64,000 nucleotides of DNA from an uncultured Bacteroidales bacterium (GTDB lineage Bacteria > Bacteroidota > Bacteroidia > Bacteroidales > Bacteroidaceae): assembly GCA_902799685.1 (NCBI GenBank), contig CADCBO010000012.1, positions 1 through 64,000 on the forward strand, written 5' to 3'. Under the pieces are notes generated by a model, which worked only from the letters and a program-made list of their open reading frames with translations, made no database searches and was not told the DNA's origin. Both the position numbers and the translations under genes were made by a program. Shown piece by piece: positions 53,720-61,438 of the stretch; within the stretch, counting starts at the first letter, position 1; each line of letters opens with the position of its first letter.

Positions 53720-54344
53720 ACATATATCTGATGAACTCCTGGCTGCCTTTATGGAAGGTAATGTCAATGCCGATGAGATGGTACGAGTGCTACAGACTGC
53801 AAGTGATGATGCCAGCCTGCAGGAAACTCTTGATATAGCGCTACAGATAGACGATGATGCTCTTCCCATGATGCAAATGGCTGCCGAGGGAGGCAGGAAT
53901 CTGTGTGATGTCCAGTGTGAAGCATACGTATTACATCATCTGGGTGTGGACACCAGCATGGAGTATCTCTTTGAAGTTGCTAAGGATAACCGTTGGATAC
54001 GCCGTGCCGGAACCCCGCTTTTCTGCATGGGTAATCTGCTTGAATATATGGGGCTGGAGGTAAACCGCAAATATGATGCAACCCCAGAGGATATAAAAAC
54101 TGCACTTGATAATGGTTACGGTATCATTGCTGCAGTGGATTGTGATAAACTCTATCCGGAACGTCCCGATGAGGAGGATGCCACCAACCATGCAATAGTG
54201 CTTACCGCAATAGATACGGTGACAGGAAATATTACCATTTATGATCCTGAGAATACTGTTGAAACAGATATAAAATTATCATTGTTCATGGCAGCCTGGA
54301 AAGAGTCCCGCTGCTATCTTGTTTGCGCCCGAAAGAAAAATTGA
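53703..54344 (+). CDS. Anti-sigma-like N-terminus joined to a C39/papain-like peptidase domain
   Basis: The start is likely ATG 53703 or 53709, overlapping the sigma gene by up to 17 bases; an ATG at 53694 is also in frame. The first 50 residues (ISDELLAAFMEGNVNADEMV) resemble the opening of Bacteroidota anti-sigma factors. The rest resembles a C39-like cysteine peptidase fold: CDVQCEAYVLHHLG with Cys72 as possible nucleophile, a His in NHAIVLTAID and YDPEN. No membrane helix exists, so it would be cytoplasmic. I infer control of the sigma factor, perhaps by proteolysis. The peptidase label is moderate, because the usual Gln before the Cys is not clearly placed. Confidence 0.65.
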   Translation: MNMGNKHISDELLAAFMEGNVNADEMVRVLQTASDDASLQETLDIALQIDDDALPMMQMAAEGGRNLCDVQCEAYVLHHLGVDTSMEYLFEVAKDNRWIRRAGTPLFCMGNLLEYMGLEVNRKYDATPEDIKTALDNGYGIIAAVDCDKLYPERPDEEDATNHAIVLTAIDTVTGNITIYDPENTVETDIKLSLFMAAWKESRCYLVCARKKN

Positions 54345-54370
54345 TTCCCATGTGATAGATTCTGACGGTG

Positions 54371-54406
54371 GTTGTACTCTTTAGGGTGAACAAATAAGAG
54401 TACAAC
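54371..54406 (+). promoter_or_regulatory. Inverted repeat just before the WG-repeat gene start
   Basis: GTTGTACTCTT (54371-54381) and AAGAGTACAAC (54396-54406) form a perfect 11-base inverted repeat with a 14-base spacer, ending one base before the ATG at 54408. In RNA it would hide the initiation region; in DNA it could be an operator. Confidence 0.55.
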
Positions 54407-54407
54407 T

Positions 54408-55478
54408 ATGAAAAAGAATCTGAAAGATGTAGTGAACACCACCTGGAAGGTAGGTGTTAGTTTGATTGGAGTGCTTGTGCTTATCCTTCTGGTAAGGATT
54501 GGATCAAGATGGTGTCATTACTATATGGGACGTGCCGAATGGAGAGATAAGACTTTATCGGCTAATGTCGTGGTGCGTGCCTATAACAACGGGAAGGTAC
54601 GTGTTTACAATAAAAGCACAAAGCAATATACTACCCCTAAATTGAAGTGGGTTTCGGGCACACCTAAGCGTGACAGTCTTACGGTATTCTGTGACAGGAA
54701 CAGTTATCGTGGTTTCCTGAACGTAAATACCGGTGAGATTGAGATTCCGGCACAGTACGGTAAGGCTTGGGTGTTCTCCGAAGGGCTGGCAGCAGTCGAG
54801 TACGATAAGAAGAAGCTGGGATTCATTAACCATGACAATGAAATGGTAATTGAGGATGTGCCTCATGAATCCGGTTACTTTGATTATGTATTCAAGGATG
54901 GATTCTGCACAGTTATGATTTGGGATGACAAGACTGATGAGCGGATATATTCAGTCTATAGCAGCAAGACACTAGGAAAGGTGGGTGAATATGGTAGCAT
55001 CAATCATCTGGACAAAGGTGGATACATGATCGCCCGGAATGGTGAAGGATACTGGTTACTGGATAGCGCATATAACAAGGTGTTTAAGATGCCTTATGAA
55101 TATATGGAGGAAGCATATGATATGGATGGTGTTTTTGTAACGCATAACTGGGTAAAGCAGTATCTGGATTTTGACGGAACTGTACTGGAACCTTTCGTGA
55201 TAGACGGTTATGAGAGGCTTAGATACGTAACTGGTCTTACCGAAGCCAGTTCGGAATATAGTCAGGATGAGATATATGAATTTGAGCAGGAACTAATGGC
55301 ATATAGGGTTAATTCCAGTTATGGGTTGATGAACGCCCACACCGGAAAGATTATAACACTGGCCAAATACGGCGATATTTATATGATATCAAAGGAGTTG
55401 CTAAGTGCTGATTTAAATGACAGTAATAACGAGTGCATACTCCTGGACCGTAAAGGCAACGAGATATTGAGCGAATAA
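54408..55478 (+). CDS. WG-repeat membrane-anchored protein
   Basis: This 356-residue protein has one N-terminal membrane helix (VSLIGVLVLILLVRIGS) and then WG-type repeats, seen as GFLNVNTGEIEIPAQYGKAW, LGFINHDNEMVIED and YGLMNAHTGKIITLAKYGD. WG repeats are beta-rich modules of unknown ligand, common in Bacteroidota. The protein is expected to face the periplasm or the cytoplasm from the inner membrane. It is the last gene of the block and ends 10 bases from the convergent HIT-SpoIID gene. The 63-base gap and the inverted repeat upstream suggest that it may be regulated on its own. Confidence 0.82.
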   Translation: MKKNLKDVVNTTWKVGVSLIGVLVLILLVRIGSRWCHYYMGRAEWRDKTLSANVVVRAYNNGKVRVYNKSTKQYTTPKLKWVSGTPKRDSLTVFCDRNSYRGFLNVNTGEIEIPAQYGKAWVFSEGLAAVEYDKKKLGFINHDNEMVIEDVPHESGYFDYVFKDGFCTVMIWDDKTDERIYSVYSSKTLGKVGEYGSINHLDKGGYMIARNGEGYWLLDSAYNKVFKMPYEYMEEAYDMDGVFVTHNWVKQYLDFDGTVLEPFVIDGYERLRYVTGLTEASSEYSQDEIYEFEQELMAYRVNSSYGLMNAHTGKIITLAKYGDIYMISKELLSADLNDSNNECILLDRKGNEILSE

Positions 55479-55488
55479 TAAACAGATT

Positions 55489-57699
55489 TTAGTAGAACCG
55501 ACCCAAGACGGTGCCGGGGTAGTAGTGCTCAAGGATCTCGCGGTAGGTGTAGCCTTTGGCGGCCATTACGGCGGCGCCTATCTGGCAGAGGCCGGCTCCG
55601 TGGCCCCAGCCGGCTCCGTGCAGGATGAATCCGATAAAATTGCCGTTTTTATCGGTGTTTTTCTCTACTGTGAATGCGCTGCTGAACAGGTGAGATTCTG
55701 ACAGCGTGCGGCGTATCTCAAGCTCTTTTCCTATGGTTACGGTTCCCTTTGTTCCCTCTATCTCAAGTTCATATATTCGGCCTGAGGGGCCTCGTTTTGC
55801 GGGGCGCAGGTCAACTATATCGCCTATGTCCAGGCCGGACTTGTGGCGGAATATGTCCGATATTTGCTCTACGGTGTATTCCACTTTCCAGCGGTAGTAG
55901 TCCGGGGTCTCCAGGTCATAGCCGTTAAGGGATTCTTTCAGGATGTTGCCGTCGGCCGAGTTGCAGAATGACTTTGGTTCTTGCAGGATCCACTGGCGGG
56001 CGTTTTCCTCAATGGTCAGGTCTGGCAAGGGGCCTTCATTCACGCTGCTGTCGCGCAAGGCTATCAGATAGGGCTTGTGCTCATCCTGCCAGCAGGTTTG
56101 GAACTGCTCGGTCACGCCGCCGCAGCACTTGCTGAAACGGGCGTCGCACAGGTGGCCATCATAGACCAATGTCTGGCCGAATGTGTCCTTTACCGCTGCC
56201 TGGGCAGCTGCGCTGATTATGCGGGTGCGGCCCTGATAGCGTTGGCAGTGATCATCGGCACAGACATCGAACAGGGTGTGCTGGTCATGGTCATACCACC
56301 GGATGATCCGTTTCAGGATATGGCCGGATGGAACGTCAGAACCGGTTTCCAAGTCCTCAGCGTTACCGGACGGTGTACTGTCAACCGTTGCAGAAGCCTT
56401 ACTGTAAGGAGAACGCAGCTGTGCCAGTACCCAGCTGCGTGAAATCACTGCGTGGGCGCGAAGGAACTCGCGACTGGCCGTGGGCTTCATCTCCGATGAA
56501 ATCACGCTGGTAAGGTATTCCTCTATAGGCAGTATGTTTATGGCACGTACCATGCCGTTCTCTACTATGAACTTGAGCTGGCCGGAGAATGTCTGGTCCT
56601 CATGGCGCTCCCAGTGGAACCCTATGCCTATGGTTACATTGTGCAGGGTGAATGTGCTGCCATGCTCATGCGGTTTCAGGGTCAGGCTGTCTATCAGGAT
56701 GCCGTTCCAGCTTAGACGTCCCTGGACGGCGCTTATGCTCATCTCTCCCTCAAAACTGCTGCGGCCGTCGGTGTAGCTGTCGTTAAGGCAGAAACTTATC
56801 TCATGGGCGGCCATGATGCCTACCTTTATCTTGGGCTGCTGGGGCGTTACCTGACGGTATATGTCCAGCACCTGGCGTTCGGTAAGGCGGTCAAAATCCT
56901 CACGGCGCGGGGTGATTACCAGTCCGAACATGTCAACCGCGCCCGGGCTTACCATGACCTTGTCCGCGCCGTCGGCATAATAGCAGTCGGGGCGGTGCTT
57001 GCTGCGCGGTATGATGGCGGTTATTACCTGTCCGTCACGGTTGAAAGAGAGCACGTTCATGCGCGGCTCATAATCGCCGTCATAGATGCTCATGCCGCTT
57101 ACGCAATCCATAATCCTGTCCGGGTCATTGCCCTTAATCACTGTCACGGCAAATCCGAACGGCTGTATGGTGACGGGCTCATCGGTTGCGGGTGGATTGT
57201 TGAGGCGAAGTTTGTCAACCAACGGTATGCCCTCAGACCGTCCTATCTGCATGTGCAGGTGGTCAGGGGCCGATGCACCGCTGCGCGGGCCGTTGTAGAA
57301 TATCATGTAACCCGGTTCAAGCTCCTGGGCTATCTGCAGCATCTTCTCATAGCAGTCCCTGAACATCTGCGGACGGTGCTGTCGGCTTACCACGCAGAAG
57401 TGTTCGCGAAGTATGGGGTAGGGGTTGACCAGCAGGTCAAATCCGTCGCCTGCATCAAAGGCTATCTGTTCCTGAGGGCGGTTTTCATGACAAAGGAAAC
57501 ATGCACGGGTTATCTGTGCGGGCTTTACGTTGGCGGTTGTTGAAATGATACGGGCAGGATTGTGCTGCAATGCCAGTCCCGATGATGACAATACACGTGT
57601 CTGAACCTGCTCCAGATTGCCGAAGGCCTCACGAGCGGCCGGCCAGCACTGCAACTGTTCGTCCAGACATTTGTCCAGATGCTTGAAAATGCTATCCAT
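55489..57699 (-). CDS. HIT-like (DUF4922) domain fused to a SpoIID/LytB domain
   Basis: The 736-residue protein has two unrelated parts. Residues 1 to about 285 match DUF4922, a GalT/HIT-type fold: ACFLCHENRPQEQIAF, LLVNPYPILREHFCVVS and APDHLHMQIG, whose His-x-His-x-Gln is the nucleotidyl-transfer site. Residues about 295-736 are SpoIID: EEYLTSVISSEMKPTASREF, AVISRSWVLAQL and GWGHGAGLCQIGAAVMAAKG near the end. SpoIID enzymes are lytic transglycosylases acting on stripped peptidoglycan. No signal peptide is seen, which is odd for a wall enzyme. It overlaps the glycosyltransferase gene by eight bases. A role in wall-sugar turnover is my inference. Confidence 0.85.
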   Translation of the reverse strand: MDSIFKHLDKCLDEQLQCWPAAREAFGNLEQVQTRVLSSSGLALQHNPARIISTTANVKPAQITRACFLCHENRPQEQIAFDAGDGFDLLVNPYPILREHFCVVSRQHRPQMFRDCYEKMLQIAQELEPGYMIFYNGPRSGASAPDHLHMQIGRSEGIPLVDKLRLNNPPATDEPVTIQPFGFAVTVIKGNDPDRIMDCVSGMSIYDGDYEPRMNVLSFNRDGQVITAIIPRSKHRPDCYYADGADKVMVSPGAVDMFGLVITPRREDFDRLTERQVLDIYRQVTPQQPKIKVGIMAAHEISFCLNDSYTDGRSSFEGEMSISAVQGRLSWNGILIDSLTLKPHEHGSTFTLHNVTIGIGFHWERHEDQTFSGQLKFIVENGMVRAINILPIEEYLTSVISSEMKPTASREFLRAHAVISRSWVLAQLRSPYSKASATVDSTPSGNAEDLETGSDVPSGHILKRIIRWYDHDQHTLFDVCADDHCQRYQGRTRIISAAAQAAVKDTFGQTLVYDGHLCDARFSKCCGGVTEQFQTCWQDEHKPYLIALRDSSVNEGPLPDLTIEENARQWILQEPKSFCNSADGNILKESLNGYDLETPDYYRWKVEYTVEQISDIFRHKSGLDIGDIVDLRPAKRGPSGRIYELEIEGTKGTVTIGKELEIRRTLSESHLFSSAFTVEKNTDKNGNFIGFILHGAGWGHGAGLCQIGAAVMAAKGYTYREILEHYYPGTVLGRFY

Positions 57700-59026
57700 T
57701 GTTATGCTTTATGCGTCTCTCCAGCTCTGCGGTGCGCAGGGAGTCTTTGTAAAGATTGTTTGCATTGACTTTTTCTGGGCTCAGGGCGTGGTCGCTGTTG
57801 CCCTCCCAGCGGCGGCACAGATAGAGCTCGTCAAATATTCGGCCTATGCGGTACTCTCCGGCTATGCGTATGGCAACTGCGTAATCCTCGCCGTAACTTA
57901 CGTTGGGGAATCCTATCTTCCTTACCACCGGGGTGTAGAATGCGCGCGGTGCTCCCAGACCGTTTATCCTTAGGGCGTTGTTGGGACCGTTCTCGTCGGT
58001 CCACTCACGGTGGTCTATGATTCCGGGCGGCAGGGTTTCAAGGTCAAAGTTGCACATGCGGTAGCTGCCTATCACCATGGAGTAGCCGCCCTGACGGAAT
58101 TTGTCAATAATTTTCTGCAATGTATCGGGGCCGCTGTACAGGTCGTCGCTATCCAGTTGTACTGCAAAACGTCCGCAGTCGGGGCTGTTCACTGCCAGGT
58201 TCCAGCATCCGCCTATGCCCAGGTCAGTGCGCTCAGGTATGATGTGTATCAGGCGTGTGTTCCTGGAGGCCATGTCTGCCAGTATCTGTGTGGTGCCGTC
58301 GGTGGAGTGGTTATCCACCACAATCACGTTGAACTGGCCGTCAAGTTCCTGGGTGAGTGCCGATTTCACGGCATCAGCTATGGTGCGGGCACGGTTCCTG
58401 ACGGGGATTATGACCGATGCCAGTACCGGAAAAGCATCGTTGTCAACGTTTACCGTTGCACCTGCATATGGTTTAAGATAGCCGCTTGTAAGCTTAAGGT
58501 GTTCGGTGCAGGCGGCTTCCATCTCTATCTGTACGTCGCGGTTACGCGGATTCACATAGTCAAACTGCTTTTGTCCTGATGTGCGGAAATCGGTCTCGGC
58601 TATGGTGTAGAGAGGCTGCGGCACACGTACTATGGGCAGGCTGCGCTGAATGGCCAGACGCATCTGGTAGAATCCTGCGGTCTTGAACTCCGCACCCTCA
58701 CTGGCCAGATACGCGTCTATGCCTGCGGGGGTGAGCAGTACCAGGGCACCAAAGTCAAAATCATCGCGCAGGCTGCCTACCTGGATGTCTATGAGCGGCG
58801 CCGGCACTATTGCATCGGTACCCATGGTCTTGAGGTAGTCCGAATAGACTATACCTGCACCGGTGGAGCGGGCGCACTCCAGCAGGCGCTCCGTTGCATC
58901 AGGGGTTATGGACACTTCCCTGCCGGACAGGTTGAGCAGGATGTCTTGCCCGCGCAGGGCACTCAGTATCTTTCTTACTTGGGATGACGGGCATCCGTAT
59001 TGGGGTAAATCTACAGTCTGTATCAT
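57692..59026 (-). CDS. Glycosyltransferase family 2 protein with degenerate N-terminal half
   Basis: This 444-residue protein contains a full GT2 domain from about residue 200: VLASVIIPVRNRARTIADAV, VIVVDNHSTDGTTQILAD and FAVQLDSDDLY with the metal-binding Asp residues, then ISYGEDYAVAIRIAG-like acceptor-side sequence (SYGEDYAVAIR). The first 190 residues look like another, shortened GT-like domain (GAGIVYSDYL) without the nucleotide-binding start. No membrane helix is seen. The donor and acceptor are unknown. It lies upstream of the HIT-SpoIID gene with an eight-base overlap, so the two form a unit. Confidence 0.85.
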   Translation of the reverse strand: MIQTVDLPQYGCPSSQVRKILSALRGQDILLNLSGREVSITPDATERLLECARSTGAGIVYSDYLKTMGTDAIVPAPLIDIQVGSLRDDFDFGALVLLTPAGIDAYLASEGAEFKTAGFYQMRLAIQRSLPIVRVPQPLYTIAETDFRTSGQKQFDYVNPRNRDVQIEMEAACTEHLKLTSGYLKPYAGATVNVDNDAFPVLASVIIPVRNRARTIADAVKSALTQELDGQFNVIVVDNHSTDGTTQILADMASRNTRLIHIIPERTDLGIGGCWNLAVNSPDCGRFAVQLDSDDLYSGPDTLQKIIDKFRQGGYSMVIGSYRMCNFDLETLPPGIIDHREWTDENGPNNALRINGLGAPRAFYTPVVRKIGFPNVSYGEDYAVAIRIAGEYRIGRIFDELYLCRRWEGNSDHALSPEKVNANNLYKDSLRTAELERRIKHNNG

Positions 59027-59073
59027 ATTCAGCGAAGATAGTGAATAAATTGGATAAGCTTAGTCTCGGGAAA

Positions 59074-59093
59074 AAAATAAACGCGTTTATTTT
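59074..59093. promoter_or_regulatory. 20-bp perfect palindrome in a divergent promoter region
   Basis: The 18-base core AAATAAACGCGTTTATTT is perfectly self-complementary and extends one base each side. It lies between the minus-strand glycosyltransferase start (59026) and the -7 box of rlmN at 59114, about 20 bases upstream of that box. This suits an operator for a dimeric regulator acting on either side. Confidence 0.5.
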
Positions 59094-59113
59094 ATTCTCC
59101 TCTCGGCTTGCAT

Positions 59114-59121
59114 TATCTTTG
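59114..59121 (+). promoter_or_regulatory. -7 promoter box for rlmN
   Basis: TATCTTTG is a full TAnnTTTG match 68 bases before the rlmN start. No clear -33 box is present; a T-rich stretch lies at the right distance. Confidence 0.45.
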
Positions 59122-59189
59122 CAAGTTATTAAAGACGTAATTTGAGCGTTGTTACGTTCTATGTACAGAAACAGGTAAACAGACAGTAT

Positions 59190-60227
59190 ATGGCCCGCAG
59201 GAATCTGATAGGAATGACGTTGGTACAGCTGCAGAAAGTGGCTGCGGATAACGGCATGCCGCTCTTTACCGCCAGGCAGATGGCCGATTGGCTCTACGTT
59301 AAGCAGGTGGGCTCAATAGATGAAATGACCAACCTGTCTCTTAAGCATAGGGCCATGCTGGCTGAAAGCTATGAGGTGGGGCTGGCTGCTCCATCGGATA
59401 AGGCTGCATCGGCTGACGGTACCGTCAAGTACCTTTTCCCTGTGCAGGACGGTCATTTTGTGGAGGCGGTCTATATCCCGGACGGTGACCGCGCCACCCT
59501 GTGCATATCCAGCCAGGTGGGCTGCAAGATGGGCTGTGTATTCTGCATGACCGGCCGTCAGCACTATACCGCAAGCCTTACCGCAGGTGAGATTCTGAAT
59601 CAGATACTCTCCCTGCCGGGTAAGGAGAACCTGACCAACGTGGTGTTCATGGGTATGGGCGAGCCTTTGGACAATCTGGAGAACGTGCTTGCGGTACAGG
59701 AGATACTGACCGCATCGTGGGGATTGGGCTGGAGCCCCAAACGCATCACCATCTCGACGGTAGGTCTGCGCCGTGAGCTCAAGCAGCTGATTGAGGGCTG
59801 CGAATGCCATATTGCAGTGAGCCTGCATGCCCCCACACCGGACAAGCGCCGTGAGTTGATTCCTGCCGAGAAGGCATTCTCCATGACAGAGATGCTGGAG
59901 GTGCTGCGCCGGTATGATTTCAGTCATCAGCGCCGCCTGTCATTTGAATATACAATGTTCCAGGGCGTGAATGATTCTATTGATGACGCCCGCCAGCTGG
60001 TCAAGGCGTTGAGCGGTCTGAGCTGCCGCGTGAACCTGATACGGTTCCACGCCATTCCTGACAGCCCGTTGCGCCCGGTACAGGAAGAGAGAATGACAGA
60101 GTTCCGTGACTGGCTCACGGCTCACGGCGTGTTTGCCACCATACGTGCATCGCGCGGTGAGGATATATGGGCAGCCTGCGGGATGCTGAGTACGGCAAAG
60201 AATGAAAAGAATGACATACGATCCTAA
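59190..60227 (+). CDS. rlmN: Dual-specificity 23S rRNA/tRNA adenine C2-methyltransferase RlmN
   Basis: RlmN methylates C2 of A2503 in 23S rRNA and A37 in some tRNAs by radical SAM chemistry. The start is ATG 59190 (MARRNLIGMTLVQL), giving 345 residues; the open frame extends 16 codons to a TTG. The cluster motif CKMGCVFCMTG binds 4Fe-4S. GMGEPLDNLENV and IRASRGEDIWAACGML, whose Cys forms the methyl intermediate, are diagnostic. It is followed by the DUF4837 gene after 12 bases. In this window it is the third protein likely to act on tRNA A37, after MiaA and the YciO-like protein. Confidence 0.95.
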   Translation: MARRNLIGMTLVQLQKVAADNGMPLFTARQMADWLYVKQVGSIDEMTNLSLKHRAMLAESYEVGLAAPSDKAASADGTVKYLFPVQDGHFVEAVYIPDGDRATLCISSQVGCKMGCVFCMTGRQHYTASLTAGEILNQILSLPGKENLTNVVFMGMGEPLDNLENVLAVQEILTASWGLGWSPKRITISTVGLRRELKQLIEGCECHIAVSLHAPTPDKRRELIPAEKAFSMTEMLEVLRRYDFSHQRRLSFEYTMFQGVNDSIDDARQLVKALSGLSCRVNLIRFHAIPDSPLRPVQEERMTEFRDWLTAHGVFATIRASRGEDIWAACGMLSTAKNEKNDIRS

Positions 60228-60239
60228 AACCATACGATT

Positions 60240-61421
60240 ATGAAAAAGACTATCCTTAAAGTTTGCACAATGCTGCTTGCGGTGCTTTGCATCGTTGCTT
60301 GCGGCAACGCCAGTAATGGCGACAATTCCAAGGAGGGTGCCCAGACAGAGGCATCATCCAAGTCCGGTAAGGCCAAGAAAGCCAAGAAGAACAAGAAGAA
60401 AAAGGGATTCCAGAGCATGAGGTCCCGTAAGAAATCTGTGCTTACCCCTACATCGGCCGGTTCTCCGTACGAGATTCTGCTGGTGGCAGCCGAGGATGAT
60501 TTCCATAACGGAGCCGTGGATTCATTGTATGCGGTACTGACCGATGATGTACCCGGCATAGCCCAGTCAGAGCCCTCTTTCAAGGTATCCAGGATAACGC
60601 AGAACAACTTTTCAAAAACCCTGCGCCTGTGCCGTAACGTAATAATCATAAAGATTGATCCCGGTTTATATACCACACCCAAGTTCAAGTTCTCCAGGAA
60701 TGTCTATGCCGCACCGCAGATAATAATGACTATACAGGCACCCAGTGCGCTCAAGTTCAAGAATTTTGTCACCGAAAACCGCGATGTGATAACCGAGTTC
60801 TTCAACCGTGCGGAGCTGAACCGTGAGATTGATTTGCTCAGCCAGGACCATCAGCCTAATTTTGAGGAGCAGGTAAAGAAGATGTTCGGATGTGACATGT
60901 GGATTCCGGCCGAGCTTGACAAGATCAAGGTGGGCAGGCATTTCGTGTGGGCCCGCTGCGAGAGGTTTGTAAGGAAGGTGGAGCAGGATATTAGCCTGGT
61001 CATCTATTCCTATCCGTACAGATCTACAAAGACCTTTACCGAGGAGTATTTCATACGCAAGCGTGACTCTGTTATGCAAGCTAATGTGCCCGGCCCGCGT
61101 GAAGGCCAGTATATGATGACCACCAGACCTTTCACGCTTGTATCGGACGAGACGGTACATGGAGAGTACGCCCAGCTGGTGCGCGGGCTCTGGAACATAA
61201 AGGATTACGATATGGGCGGCCCGTTCGTGTCCATAGCACGTGTGGACGAGAAGAACCAGCGCGTGGTTGTGGTAGAGGGATTCGTCTATTTCCCAAACCA
61301 GCCCAAGCGTAATGTGCTCAAGAAGCTGGAGGCTGCGCTCTACACCCTGCGCCTGCCCGATGAACTTGACCTGCAGAGATTCCAGTTTGACCTGGACGAA
61401 ATAACCATAAACCCTGATTAA
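60240..61421 (+). CDS. DUF4837 family lipoprotein
   Basis: The 393-residue protein begins with a lipoprotein signal (LLAVLCIVAC, Cys21), followed by a Lys-rich linker. The rest fits DUF4837, a family seen mainly in Bacteroidota: SPYEILLVAAEDDF, GIAQSEPSFKVSRITQNNF and MWIPAELDKIKVG. The function of the family is unknown. The strongly basic linker after the lipid anchor is notable. It lies between rlmN and pdxA with gaps of 12 and 17 bases. Confidence 0.85.
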   Translation: MKKTILKVCTMLLAVLCIVACGNASNGDNSKEGAQTEASSKSGKAKKAKKNKKKKGFQSMRSRKKSVLTPTSAGSPYEILLVAAEDDFHNGAVDSLYAVLTDDVPGIAQSEPSFKVSRITQNNFSKTLRLCRNVIIIKIDPGLYTTPKFKFSRNVYAAPQIIMTIQAPSALKFKNFVTENRDVITEFFNRAELNREIDLLSQDHQPNFEEQVKKMFGCDMWIPAELDKIKVGRHFVWARCERFVRKVEQDISLVIYSYPYRSTKTFTEEYFIRKRDSVMQANVPGPREGQYMMTTRPFTLVSDETVHGEYAQLVRGLWNIKDYDMGGPFVSIARVDEKNQRVVVVEGFVYFPNQPKRNVLKKLEAALYTLRLPDELDLQRFQFDLDEITINPD

Positions 61422-61438
61422 TAATTCAATTCAAAGAT

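Noticed and set aside
37266-55478. Capsular polysaccharide locus, suggested by UpxY
   Set aside because: No glycosyltransferase, Wzx/Wzy, sugar-nucleotide gene or UpxZ-like sequence follows the antiterminator.
36809-55488. Integrative conjugative element
   Set aside because: No integrase, relaxase, Tra genes or flanking direct repeats were found, although the composition suggests acquisition.
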